A DNA stretch of 28,978 nucleotides from Paramacrobiotus richtersi (GCA_034698045.1 JAQGAU010000403.1:1-28978), one strand, 5' to 3'. Counted from the first letter of the stretch, positions 7,648-17,517 are shown. Numbers and translations: made by a program. Notes: generated by a model not told the origin, from the letters alone.

Positions 7648-9983
7648 GTAAGTTTTGCGCTGTAGATCTCATCCATTCTCAGGTGACAAAAGGAAGAGGA
7701 AGAGAGATTCTAAAACTCTCTGATAAGTACGATTTTAATGTTTGTAATCCAAACTTGACCTTTGACGTTTGGTTGACTTATGAAGGGGAACATGAAACGG
7801 AAACTGCGTGACGATCAATTGTTCTAGGTGCTGCGGTTTTTTGCGTATCGGGTTGATGCTCTACAGCAAGAAAAGCCGTTTCTAAAGGACAACCACAGAA
7901 TCCGCAGGTTCATTATCTACTATTACACGGAGGATAATTCCATCAGGGTATGGGAGAGTCCGCAGGTGAATGCCGGTTTTGAGCAAGGCGTCGTGCTAAA
8001 GCGATCAAGATACCATATGCCCGGACCGGAGAACGTCTTCTGGCACTGGAGTAATCTGGATGTTGGAGTGGATCTGGATCTCGCTGGGCACAAGTTCCAT
8101 TTGTATGACTGCGATGATTACACTAGAGTACGACTTTGCTTTAATTCACAGCCAACGCAAAACAGTCCACAAGAAACAAGAATCTTTGATTTCTCGTAGT
8201 ACCGTACGCATACGCGGGTGCGCTGCTCACAGTATGTGCGACTTCTAAAATTTTAGTGAACCTTAATAAGCTGGGCAAAACAAACTTAGGTTTCGCTCCA
8301 GCCATAAGTAGCCAAATTACCATTTGGCTACGTACATGCGGTTTCGTGATCAGATGCCAAGGTCTCAACCTAGGCTTTATCCAACTTGCTTTTTAGAGAT
8401 CGTGTCTTGGTTCAGTGAGATTGTTTAACTTATGAAGAGTTGTCACGAGTTATATAGCACCAATCTTGATACAGTTCTTTCACGTTAAAAGATTGCAAGC
8501 TGAAGCTACTTTCGAACCTATGCGAAAATGTTGATTTACTGTGTTTTCTTTTCAGTATTACTACCTATACAATGGATCAACCGTTTCTCCACCAGAGAAA
8601 TGCCCGAACGACCCGTATCTCGACTGGCGCCAGTCAACCTCTCGACCACATTACACTCCCAGTGAAAAACCCGATATCCCGCCTCTTAGTCGGTTCCTAA
8701 AGTGTGACGGCAAAGTCCTTACTTTCGAGGTCGTGGTCGACGAAACCATGTTCAAGGCCGGAGATATCCGCAAAATGTGCCTGAAATACTACATCTTTGA
8801 TGATACTATGGAACTTACAATGAGACCTGCAAAGAATTCGGGATACGACCCTGTTCGGACTATCATAAAACGGCAAAAAATCCCCAAAAACTTCTACAAA
8901 GATCTAGTTCGTATGCAAACACATTGTGTCCATGTTTGCTTGATATTTAATTTTCGATGCTTTACAGAAGAAATTGGAGATAAATCCACACCGGATTGTT
9001 ACACTTGGAAGGACCTAAAACCCGGTGAAATGTTGTTATTGTTTGGACGAAAGGTCACGTTGTGCGATTGCGATGAGTTCACCAAACAGTGGTTTATGGA
9101 AAAGAAAGAAATGAAAACGTTTCGATTAGTGCCCAATTCACAATGTATGTAGAAGAACCAGCGTTAGTTTCCTTTCTGGAAAAGTTAACTTTGCTGTGGA
9201 TAAAATGCGAGTCATGCCTATGATTCGTGTAAATTACCCGGTACGTTTTGTTGATTTGGGTCACACAGGGATCTATTACAAATTTGTGAACTAGTGGCTT
9301 TTTATATTCCATACGTTTTTCCCCTAAAGGTCACCCAGGATCCCGACGACCGCGCCCGCCGTTTCGTCATCTCGTTCTTCGTGGGCGACGGGACCGTCGC
9401 CATCACCGAACTACGGGTCCCCTCCATCAACTCAAGCAAACAGTCCTTCCTCTCCCGCCGAAAACTGATTAAAGAGGGTCTCCACAACCCACCCGAATAC
9501 TACACCGAACAGGACTTCACCATCAGCTCGGTGCACTTCATCTGTGGACGCTACTTCCAGATCACCAACTGTGATGAACACGTTATAAACTTCGCCTCAT
9601 CCCAACCGGGAATGTACACTGCCGAACAGATGGAGGAGTTCCAGAAAGCTGTTGACAGTGGGAGATCGGCAGAAAGAGAAGATGTCGTGCCAACGGGAGA
9701 GTTGGAGGTGGATGTGCGGGAAGCGCTGGGGAAGCTGAATCGCTGGTATAATCTGGATCACAAGCGGATCTATCGACTGTTTTTGGAGAATGATAAAGAG
9801 AAGCTGGGAAAGATTGATACCGGTGTGCTTGCAAAGATGTGCTATGGACTCGGGATTCCGGTGGATGAAAGTGTGGCCAAGGAAATGTATCGGAAGGCCT
9901 GTGGATATGAAGTACCGGTGGAGTTTGTGCGGTTTCTGCATGGTGTGAATATGCTGCATCGACCGGTGAAATACAGCGGATAA
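7399..9983 (+). CDS. EFHC2: EFHC1/EFHC2-like protein with three DM10 domains (gene model)
   Basis: At least five exons encode a protein with three DM10 domains and a C-terminal EF-hand-like region, the architecture of EFHC1 (myoclonin) and EFHC2. These are inner proteins of ciliary and flagellar doublet microtubules. Each DM10 domain ends in the family's C(D/N)E/D-type signature: YDCDDYT, CDCDEFTKQW and ITNCDEH. DM10-1 lies in exon 2, DM10-2 in exons 3-4 and DM10-3 in exon 5. Exons: 7399-7647, 7828-8127, 8556-8910, 8968-9144 and 9330-9983. Introns 1-3 join in phase; the 9144 to 9330 joint does not, so a small exon is missing there. The first coding exon with the start codon is also not found. 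The choice of EFHC2 over EFHC1 is tentative; presence of the family is firm and implies a ciliated cell type such as sperm or sensory neurons. Confidence 0.88.
7828..8127 (+). CDS. EFHC-like gene, DM10 domain 1 exon
   Basis: Acceptor TTGTTCTAG, phase 0, 100 codons. It begins VLRFFAY, the usual opening of a DM10 domain, continues with YYYTEDNSIRVWESP and ends YDCDDYTR at donor GTACGA. The upstream intron is 180 nt and the downstream intron 428 nt. Confidence 0.85.
8556..8910 (+). CDS. EFHC-like gene, linker and DM10 domain 2 (first part)
   Basis: Acceptor GTGTTTTCTTTTCAG, phase 0. It encodes the conserved linker (PPEKCPNDPYLDWR) and the DM10-2 core (KVLTFEVVVDETMF, LKYYIFDDTMELTM), ending at donor TTC|GTATGC in phase 1. 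Confidence 0.85.
8968..9144 (+). CDS. EFHC-like gene, DM10 domain 2 (second part)
   Basis: This follows a 57-nt intron (8911-8967) that is a multiple of three and has no in-frame stop, so unspliced RNA would stay open and add 19 residues. The exon encodes GEMLLLFGRKVTLCDCDEFT, the end of DM10-2, and closes near VPNSQ at donor CAAT|GTATGT in phase 1. Confidence 0.8.
9330..9983 (+). CDS. EFHC-like gene, DM10 domain 3 and EF-hand-like C-terminus
   Basis: Acceptor TTTTTCCCCTAAAG, phase 0; 217 codons and a stop. DM10-3 reads VTQDPDDRARRFVISFFVGD onward, ending at ITNCDEH. A Glu-rich linker and an EF-hand-like helix-loop-helix (IYRLFLENDKEKLGKIDTG, then VEFVRFLHGVN) follow. The family's LRF-x-A opening of this DM10 domain is not in this exon and should lie in an unlocated exon just upstream. 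The 5' half is markedly GC-rich. Confidence 0.88.
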   Translation, partial: VTQDPDDRARRFVISFFVGDGTVAITELRVPSINSSKQSFLSRRKLIKEGLHNPPEYYTEQDFTISSVHFICGRYFQITNCDEHVINFASSQPGMYTAEQMEEFQKAVDSGRSAEREDVVPTGELEVDVREALGKLNRWYNLDHKRIYRLFLENDKEKLGKIDTGVLAKMCYGLGIPVDESVAKEMYRKACGYEVPVEFVRFLHGVNMLHRPVKYSG

Positions 9984-10409
9984 GTTCGGATCAGCCTAAT
10001 GATCTGTTGGTGTTGTTTTACCGAGACTGGTACACCGTGAAAAGTGAGGATTTTGCCATGCATTTTAATGGTGCATCCAGTTAGCAAACCGAAAAAACAA
10101 GCTAATTATGACTGGCGGCTTCGAATTGTACCTTCTGAAGAAGCGCTTAGAAATGCGGGTGTTTTTGGCCATCTCAACTACCACACAATAGAATTTCCGT
10201 ATGCAACAAATGAATAGTTTCCCCGTGAAAAAATGGTGACCTTCATATATCAGAATTTCGTCATGGAAATCTTATCCGTAAATCAAAATTGTCCATTAGC
10301 TACGGATTGTTGCACATTCAATGCAACATAGTGCATCAAGCTGATGGTTGTGAATCTTACGATACCTTTCGAAATAAATATTTAAATCGCGAATTCTCAT
10401 TTATTTACA
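9984..10409. other. 3' flank of EFHC-like gene and promoter side of the next ORF
   Basis: AATAAA at 10373-10378 could serve the EFHC-like gene, though it lies 390 bases beyond the stop. The same AT-rich block (AATATTTAAAT, 10376-10386) could act as a TATA region about 25-30 bases before the 10410 ATG. No other feature seen. Confidence 0.3.
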
Positions 10410-10838
10410 ATGTGGACAACGTGGTTGTTGATGGCTCTCACAGCTCTAACTGTCGTCACCACTTGCCGAGCTTAATATTACGAGTTCGGTTCCCCAGACT
10501 GGAACTACAAGGAGCAACCGAAGCACCGGCCCCGCCGGGGATTTGGTACACATTCTCATTCTCCCTACCAATATGGGGACGCGACGGCCTACATCAAGAC
10601 GCCGCACTCTATCGTGCCTGCAAAGTACCCAGTTCGAATCCCTCCAAAGTACTATCAACCTCCAACTTCAGGCTGATACACGGAGGACTCGGGCGCGGAT
10701 CCTGTCTGCCGAGTGTCCGGATTACGGAGATTTAGCATGACGCTTCGCTCGTTCGATGCAAACTTCGCAAGGCTGAATATGTCTAAACTTCCTAAAAGAG
10801 TTCTGGCAACAGGTATCAGTTTTTACGATGTTGAGTGA
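10410..10838 (+). pseudogene. Small Tyr/Pro-rich secretory ORF with two in-frame stops
   Basis: ATG 10410 opens a convincing signal peptide (MWTTWLLMALTALTVVTTCRA). TAA 10473-10475 follows exactly where cleavage is expected. The same frame then reads a Tyr/Pro/His/Lys-rich segment of 66 codons (YYEFGSPDWNYKEQPKHRPR; AKYPVRIPPKYYQPPTSG) with GC-rich third positions. It meets TGA 10674-10676 and continues (YTEDSGADPVCRVSGLRRF) to TGA 10836-10838. AATAAA lies at 10885-10890, about 50 bases on. Each stop is one substitution from a sense codon. No GT-AG pair removes either stop cleanly. It may be a recently disabled secreted matrix- or cuticle-like gene, a null allele, or a readthrough case; only the 21-residue peptide is open as it stands. 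Family not recognised. Confidence 0.5.
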
Positions 10839-10884
10839 CCTCAGATGACTCTTGGATGAGAACAGCGAGAAAGACAGGATGCAT

Positions 10885-10890
10885 AATAAA
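10885..10890 (+). promoter_or_regulatory. Poly(A) signal AATAAA
   Basis: Canonical hexamer 47 bases after the last stop of the Tyr/Pro-rich ORF. It supports that ORF being, or having been, a transcription unit. Confidence 0.5.
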
Positions 10891-12573
10891 GATGCAATCT
10901 AGGCACCTGGCGCACCGACTTTAGATCGAGGGAGGGGGTAGGGGACAGGACGGAAAAAAATAGTCTTTGAGAAAATGCTTCGCCCCTCTTAATTCGCCAA
11001 TGGTAATTTTTGTATTGTTGATTTTCATATTTATTTGATTTTTGATTTTAATCTTTATAGTGTTTTTGTACGGCTTGTCGACTGCTCAGATTTCCACGGT
11101 CTACAAGCACGAAAGAATGAAGTGCTGCCTGGTGAATATGAAACTGACACAGTAGTGATTAAATACGGACCTCACACACACAGAAAGTGGCATATTTCAC
11201 AACGAGCGCTGGAAATATTAAGGGGATTTTCCTTTAGTTTCGCTACGTTTTGGTGGGAATATTGCGTGTGCACAGTCTGACTCGATCAAACAGAATGCGA
11301 TATTGGTTTTCGTGGTCAAAAGACCATCAGACTGTACATGAATGTGAAATGACAATGCGCGCAGCATCCGGCTGTTGCAAAATCCCCGAAGAAAGTTTAA
11401 CCATAAACGGGTATGCCAAAAATCTCATTTCGAGTTGATTCTGTTCAAACCTGCCTGGAAAATGCATCTATACATAAATGGACCAAAACCAGCCTGGCTG
11501 GTTGCAAGGCTGGTGATGGTCCCTACAATCTTCATGTAGAGATACATTTTCTGTGCAAGTGTGAGAACAATCGGCTCGAAACGAAATTTTTGGTACACGT
11601 GTTCGTGTTTAAACTTACTTTTAAAATCTGCGCAAGAGCCGGGGCTTGCGCGCACAAATTGTTTTTACATTAATGTATGTAGGTCTTCTGTGCACCAGAA
11701 CCAATATGGCATCCTGTTTTATCGATGCAGACTCCGCATGCGCAACACACTGAAACTAAAAGAAAATCGCCTTAAAGTTCGCGATAGCAGCGCTCTACTA
11801 CACAGCAGTGGGCCAATAGATTGAGCGGATTAACTGGGTAAAACTCACTGCCCGCCTAAAAGAAACTTTCCCTGATGCAGAAGGAGTACAGTGAAACCAC
11901 AGCTCTGGCGTACTCAAACATTATGATCGCCATCGGTGTAACTACTGCTTGGGTATAGTCAGAAACTCCTGGCTGAACGTTCCGAACCATTTGTGGGCAG
12001 AGCAGGCTGACTGGTACCTTGCACATAGGAATCTAATTCGTGCACACAGTATCTGCGTTGCAGATTTTCTTGTTTCAACAATGCACTCATTTTCAGATGA
12101 CTTTGCAGAACTATCATTCCGCCGGAATGATTCCGGGAATGATTACCGCCTGCATTTGTTTCTCTCGAACATAGTTTTCCCGCAGCTCGAAGTTCAACAG
12201 TTTTGGGAACAATGGTAAGAGATGCGGCGTGTTAATTACTGATCTGCTGTAGCTTTTGTCCCGTGTGTTTTATGATAAAGAAAAACAGAAGACAACAAAA
12301 TCTCTACATACTTTATTGCCGACCGATCATACTAAAATACGGAATTGTGAATGTTTTGCCAAAAAAAGTAAAATGGTGGCAGGCAAAAACACATATTACG
12401 CGAATACGGATTGCTGTTTGTTCCATCGCATGTCATTCCTCGCGCTGGTGCAAGCATCATAACAAAATATTACGGTGTTAAACATCGATTCACTTGGCGG
12501 GGCAGAAAACGGTTTTACAGGATAGTGCAGGTCTCGAAATTCGCATAGCAAACCTGCAGCATAAACATGAATG
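10891..12573. other. Non-coding stretch
   Basis: Several short open frames lack coding composition. A 13-base palindrome (CCAGCCTGGCTGG) lies near 11490. TTTATT at 12312-12317 reads AATAAA on the minus strand, about 260 bases beyond the stop of the next minus gene, and could be its poly(A) signal. Confidence 0.35.
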
Positions 12574-13002
12574 CTACTGTGTTTCAGGAGGAATTTGAGT
12601 TGGTACCACCGCCTCGCTTACCATGACGTCCTTATACCCAGTAGTATATGCAGTGTCCATCGATCCGGGTGATACCGAGAATCTTAGATTTTGGCAGCAG
12701 TTTCCAGTAATAACGCCCGTGTTTGTATCGACCGAGGCAGTGGTGTTACCGCCGCATGGGGGAGCTCTGTTATTGCCGGCCCCGTAAATACCAGTTGTAT
12801 TGGTTGCGGAAATTCTGGCTATTGCTAAGCTGTTCATATTACTGATATAGACCTTCGTGTCGTCCCCAGACAACACGGTGGGCGAATTGATTTTCACGTT
12901 CTGCCCGACGAGGCTGATGCCGATTGGAGCGCCTAAACCTGGCGGCTTAGCGTTGGATGCAAGATCGAAAATCAGAGGAAACCCAGCTGGAGCGTTCGTG
13001 AC
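12574..13002 (-). CDS. Secreted protein exon 2
   Basis: 143 codons including TAG, from acceptor TTATAG at 13008-13003. An in-frame TAG within that acceptor rules out extension upstream, which supports a real splice site. Core segments are PIGISLVGQNVKINSPTVLS and NLRFSVSPGSMDTAYTTGYK. Confidence 0.6.
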   Translation of the reverse strand, partial: VTNAPAGFPLIFDLASNAKPPGLGAPIGISLVGQNVKINSPTVLSGDDTKVYISNMNSLAIARISATNTTGIYGAGNNRAPPCGGNTTASVDTNTGVITGNCCQNLRFSVSPGSMDTAYTTGYKDVMVSEAVVPTQIPPETQ

Positions 13003-13753
13003 CTATAATGCAGATCGGTTGTCTGTAAGCGTAATTCTACGGTTAGTGTAACAAGATGAAAGGGCTCCTGTGCCATGCACTAAATAATAACTTTATCGTT
13101 CAAACGTGGTGTGTGATTTATCACGTTACTGAAGTGTGTATAAAATCATTAGCCTACCAGCGACCGGTACCAGATGGAATTCGAATTTTGAGTTGAAAAC
13201 CGGTTTTTAACGATCAAATAATCTGATTAAAAAATTATTATTTTTATAATCTTTCTAACCATAGGTCAGCGAGGGCAGCATGATGTATTTTTCACATCAG
13301 TGGGCATGATCGCTTTTCCAGAGCAAAAGGATCCATTCTTTTAAAGCTTCAGCGCGAAAGCTTTTCAACTCTTAAAGTGGTGGGTGGCTGTGGTCAGTTT
13401 TTGTAGGGCTATCAACTGGGATATATTTATTGGTTCTTGATTACCAATGGGCAGTTGTGAAAAACGACTTCATAAAATATGATGAAAATCAGTTAGCACC
13501 CCGCTAAACCAAACATGGCAAAAGAGCCGTTCCTCATACTGTGAAAACGGCTTGTAGCAAGCTGTCATACCTGAAAGGTCAGTTGAGGATAACGATGGAA
13601 AAGGCGGCCCTTCACACTGGCAAGTCTGGCAGGAGGATCTCCGGGACAGACGATAACGCTGCACGGGCCAGACAGAACAAGCGGAGTCAGGCTGAGAGCA
13701 TCCCGGCACAGAGAGCCTGCAAGAACTAATGCGGCAAAGTGGAGAGCGGACAT
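12574..13753 (-). CDS. Unrecognised secreted protein, two exons (gene model)
   Basis: Exon 1 (13753-13571) and exon 2 (13002-12574) join in phase 0 across a 568-nt intron with donor TTTCAG|GTATGA and acceptor CATTATAG, giving 203 residues. The N-terminus is a signal peptide (MSALHFAALVLAGSLCRDA). The joint reads naturally as PQLTF(Q/V)TNAPAGFPLIFD. The mature part is rich in Thr, Ser, Asn, Gly and Val, with few charges, several N-glycosylation sequons and cysteines near the ends (PCSVIVCPG; PPCGG; NCCQN). This suggests a disulfide-bonded beta-sandwich outside the cell. No family motif is recognised and no membrane segment or GPI tail is present. A further exon is possible, because GTAGCA overlaps the stop codon. 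Confidence 0.6.
13571..13753 (-). CDS. Secreted protein exon 1 (signal peptide)
   Basis: 61 codons from ATG 13753 to donor CAG|GTATGA. The start was chosen because it gives a textbook signal peptide with a hydrophobic core AALVLAGSL. Confidence 0.6.
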
Positions 13754-13770
13754 TTTCTCGAAGACGTAAA

Positions 13771-13815
13771 CCTGAATTTTTTTTAAAATGCGTAAACCTG
13801 AATTTTAAAAAAGTA
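13771..13815. repeat. Short direct repeat
   Basis: GTAAACCTGAATTTT occurs twice about 25 bases apart, separated by an A/T run, just upstream of the minus-strand secreted-protein gene. It looks like a small slippage duplication; a regulatory role is unproven. Confidence 0.5.
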
Positions 13816-13881
13816 GGCTGATTTTAGCTACGAATCACGCACAGTAAGCACACCCAAGGCATATCACAGTGGTACAGTCAG

Positions 13882-13899
13882 GTTGTTGTTGTTGTTGTT
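13882..13899. repeat. (GTT)6 microsatellite
   Basis: Six perfect GTT units. Confidence 0.85.
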
Positions 13900-14237
13900 C
13901 ATTGAGTTACTGCGAGTCCACGAGGGACCATAGCTAATAACAAATTAAGTGAACAGGGTATCATCGTCTCTTAGTTACAGTGGTTCGCAATTCTAGACAT
14001 TAGGCGTAAATGCAATACTGAAACAGGTATAGACAGGAAACAAAACTGGATAAGGAAATTAGTTGCAGTCAGGTTGCTAAAACAATTGACACATTGGTAG
14101 AACGAGTTGCCAGGGTAGGAGCTTACCCGTTTGTAAACTTTTATAGCGTCGTTTATAACAAGCAAAGCTAGCACGGTAAGATGCGGGATCCTCACTCTAC
14201 ACTGGCATGCGACGCTTCTGGTAGGCGTAATACTGGC

Positions 14238-15874
14238 GTGTGACCGTCAATTATGTCCCCCCTGACATTATTGCCGGGTCCGCTCCCTAACCATCGCCAA
14301 AAACGTAACCCTTGCACCAGCTTGGTGAAACGGAGGACCTATGAGGACCGGATAAAAATGAGACCAGTCCGAGGACTGCCACCAAGCACTACCACCGCCA
14401 TCGGTGTGACCACTGCCAAATTTAGGCTGAATAGGCGTTGCCGTCGGCGGTACTGGATAGTGCTCAGAGCCTTACCAGTAGTTTGGGGACATGATTGCTG
14501 GTACTGCTGGTATGAGGTGACATAATTGCCGGTGGCGTCAGATTCACGGGGACATTATTGCCGGAACTGTTGGAACAGGGTGACATTACTGTATATTGCC
14601 GGCCGGGGCTGCAGAAGGGACATTATTGCCTGTTGTGATGACCGACGGTGACATTATTGCGGTGATATGACATTACGTGAGAACGGTCTTGGATCTGCGA
14701 GGGGATTTCATAACCCTCCGGATGGCTATATTCACTTATAGGACTGTTCCGCTGAGCTTCTAAATGGTTTTGTCAAACTCCGGGCCCCCCAGTTCACCTT
14801 CTTGATGACAGTTCCCTCCTGAATGGGTCGGCGGATCTGCCGAAGGTCCTTCATAGCCTCCGCAATGTCGGCATCCACTTCCGAGACGAACTTGTTCATC
14901 GCCGAAACAACAAATTTCGTTGCCCCCGGCACGGCTATTTTTAACACTCTGACAGTTCCGTTCGTGTCTGGGCTGGTCTCAGTTTTCTCTCGGAGTTTGT
15001 TTATAAGTACCTGGAGTCCTGGACAACTTCGGGTACCTCCAGGACACTCCAAGAGCAGTGCGATTTCGCAACTCACCAACTTTGGTCACCTCCGAAACGA
15101 TGCCGCTAACCTTCAAGTTCAAGCTCATAACCTCCATGACAGTACTCTCAACGTCGCGCGAGTTTTGGTTGAGCATCGACTGGTGACCGGAACGGTGGCA
15201 TCAACCTCCAGGATGGTTGCATATGCGACCTTTCTCCCGGGACGATTCCGGGATTATTCCGCGAGGTCGGAAGGTTGCTGGTGCTGTTTGATTCACTGCG
15301 CGTTTTGCTTCCAGTTGCCGGCTATTTGCTCATAACTATTGAGAAACACTGCTCGTAACTCGTGATGCGCATCTGCACCGTGCTTTGGTAAAGCGTCTGG
15401 ACGAAACTGACCAGGTGTTGCACTCCAAAAGAAGTCCCCTGCTGAACCTAACTTCGAAGCATACCGGCAACAATCCCTGTTCCAGCACATCAGCCAGTAA
15501 TGTCCCCCTTCGGCAGCCACGACCGGCAACAATGTCCCTCTACTTCCAACGCTACCGGCGATAATGTCACCCGAGGCAAGCACCTCCGGCAATAATGTTC
15601 CCCTGCTACTGGCATGGCTCTGAGCACCGTCACCCTCCTCCAGTACCTTCGGCGGCGATGCCTGTTCAGCCTGAATTTGGCAGTGGTCACACCGGTGGCG
15701 GTGCTGGCGCTTGGTGGCAGTCCCCGGACTGGTCTGATTTTATCCGGCTGTCATACGTCCTCCGTTTCGCTAAGCTGGTGCAAGGGTTACGTTTTTGGCG
15801 ATGGTTACAAAGGGAACCCGATAATAATGTCCGGGGGGACATTTTGGCAAGGGGAACGTGATTGACGGTCACAC
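14238..15874. mobile_element. Foldback element with long inverted arms
   Basis: The left arm (14238 to about 14600) and right arm (15874 back to about 15462) are inverted copies at roughly 85 percent identity by eye. Both begin GTGTGACCGTCAAT and share blocks such as AACCATCGCCAAAAACGTAA and CCCTTGCACCAGCTT. The inner part of each arm carries repeats of a GACATTATTGCCGG motif. The interior holds a broken coiled-coil ORF. Long inverted arms with internal short repeats are the hallmark of foldback DNA elements. No transposase is visible and target-site duplications could not be established, so the class is open; two inverted insertions of one repeat would look similar. Confidence 0.6.
14732..15235 (-). 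pseudogene. Broken coiled-coil ORF inside the foldback element
   Basis: Three overlapping minus frames read in sequence: KVAYATILEVDATVPVTSR (15235 on), MLNQNSRDVESTVMEVMSL and LKVSGIVSEVTKVGELRN (15176 on), and LQVLINKLREKTETSPD to KFVSEVDADIAEAMKDLRQI (15079 to stop 14732). Composition is heptad-like and charged, as in gag-like or other structural proteins of mobile elements. Reading switches near 15175 and 15065 imply frameshifts. No enzymatic motif is seen. Confidence 0.4.
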
Positions 15875-16568
15875 TGGCGCTTTATTCTGTCTGGTGGTTA
15901 ATTAGTCTTGTTTATTTTATGACTAAGTCTGTAGCAGTGATCCGACGAGAAGGGACTCACCAAGGCTGTTAACTGTATAAAATATTTCTTGTCCATAATA
16001 TTTGGCCAGTATGCGTGTTCATCAAGGCAGCCAGAAAGAAAAATACCCGGAGCATCGTTAACACCTGTTTTTTCATCTGTACGATTCATGCTGCCGTGCC
16101 GATTTATCTGCTCAAACTCTCCTTCCTGCATGGCCGGTGTTTCGGAATCAGGTCGCTCTTGCAGATCGAATGAATGCGTGAGATTTTGCGTAGTTCAAAT
16201 TTTAACCATCCGTTTCGGTAGTGTTCTTTCGGAGTGCCCCGCTGATAGTTATCTAGTCATCAGCCACCCACCTGAATCTGCGGTTGCCTGAGCCAGTCGG
16301 CGCAGGACCACGATGTCTTGAAAGCTAGCAATCAATTCTACTGAACTCTGCTGTGTTCTCTAACAGCTGGTCGGCATATGAAAGTGAAATGACGGCTCGC
16401 TAGCTCCAGATCAATGAACCGATCAATTTGTTTCGTTAAAACCATCTGTTCATGGAAGCTGGCAAGAGGTGTTCGATGTCGTTACTGAATAATGAACAAC
16501 TGTTCTCGTGCACTGAGCAGACCGCCGTCATCGTTGACCGAAAAAGCTCCAAAATGCAAGTCTTGCAG
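15875..16568. other. Non-coding stretch
   Basis: Open frames on both strands without recognisable domains or consistent codon bias. Nothing supported. Confidence 0.35.
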
Positions 16569-16747
16569 GTCAACGGCGTACTAATGATCTGCGCATATTT
16601 ACTCAACTACCTGATTTCGAAGCGCAGCAACGTTTCGAAAAACAGTTGCTAGCCGCCATAATCTCCAAGTTTGATCGCTCATCTCTGTACTGCCTTTTCA
16701 TTGATGCAGTTTCTGGAAGAGAAGAACGTGAAAATCCGATTCCTTAA
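16569..16747 (+). CDS. Candidate terminal exon, unknown protein
   Basis: After acceptor AAGTCTTGCAG the + frame (phase 1) reads QRRTNDLRIFTQLPDFEAQQ, then RFEKQLLAAIISKFDRSSLY and CLFIDAVSGREERENPIP, stopping at TAA 16745-16747. The composition is protein-like and helical, but no upstream exon or family is recognised. A relic of a mobile-element ORF is an alternative. Confidence 0.3.
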
Positions 16748-17405
16748 TCATTAAGTCTTAATGTGCGAAGAAGGAACAAAGCAGGCAAGCGACAAATAAC
16801 TTTGGGTTGTGTAGGAACATTTTTGGAATCTGAAGAAGACCTGCTAAATTCGGCAATATTGCCATGCAATATTTCCGTAAACTTATGTAAATATTAGGAT
16901 TAATCTTGTGGTTGTTGGTTTGCGTCGATTCTCGTTTGTAAACATAACATTAGACAAAATATCTGTATGTTTTGATCTCTCTGCTGTCTGTAGACTCTGC
17001 ACTGAGCTCCTTATTATTTTGTTGGCTGAAAGTGCCTGATGCTTAAGCGTAACGGATGCGTTGAACGTTAAACATCGAATCGTCATCATCACCTCTCTAG
17101 CGCTTTGCGGACATGTCGAGCTGGATGCGCTGTACCTATGGAGAAACAGTGCGGCTGATAGCTATCTCCTTTTCTACAAAGCTTGGGTAGCGGTGCAGTT
17201 TGTCGTCTCACGGTAACCTGAAGTCCTGAAGGATATCGGTTTGGGACTCTGAGCGGCCGTTGGTTCAAATAACAAACTAAAAGACAGAGTCGGAGTACCG
17301 GAATGTTCGATTCGTTTCCTGCAAAACAAATCCCCACGCCCGGATCTCTCATACGAAACATTTGGCTTTCAGTTTCCGAAAGCAAAGAACTACTATGCCA
17401 CAGTA
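16748..17405. other. Non-coding stretch downstream of the astacin gene
   Basis: Presumed 3' flank of the minus-strand astacin gene. No canonical poly(A) hexamer close to the stop. Nothing else supported. Confidence 0.35.
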
Positions 17406-17406
17406 A

Positions 17407-17514
17407 GGGTTTTAGACCCTGCCTCAACTGGTGATAACGGAATGGAGACGAAGCAACTTAGGGTTTTAGACCCTGCCCCAACTGGTAATAACGGAATGGA
17501 GACGAAGCAGCTTA
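17407..17514. repeat. 54-bp tandem duplication in the astacin 3' flank
   Basis: Two copies with period 54, starting GGGTTTTAGACCCTGCC at 17407 and 17461 and differing at about three positions. Each copy holds a small hairpin (AGGGT, loop, ACCCT). The pair abuts the astacin stop codon (17518 side), so it would lie in that gene's 3' UTR. Confidence 0.85.
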
Positions 17515-17517
17515 TCG

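Noticed and set aside
10618-10660. T-loop-like GTTCGAATCCC
   Set aside because: It is part of the Tyr/Pro-rich coding frame; no cloverleaf can be formed.
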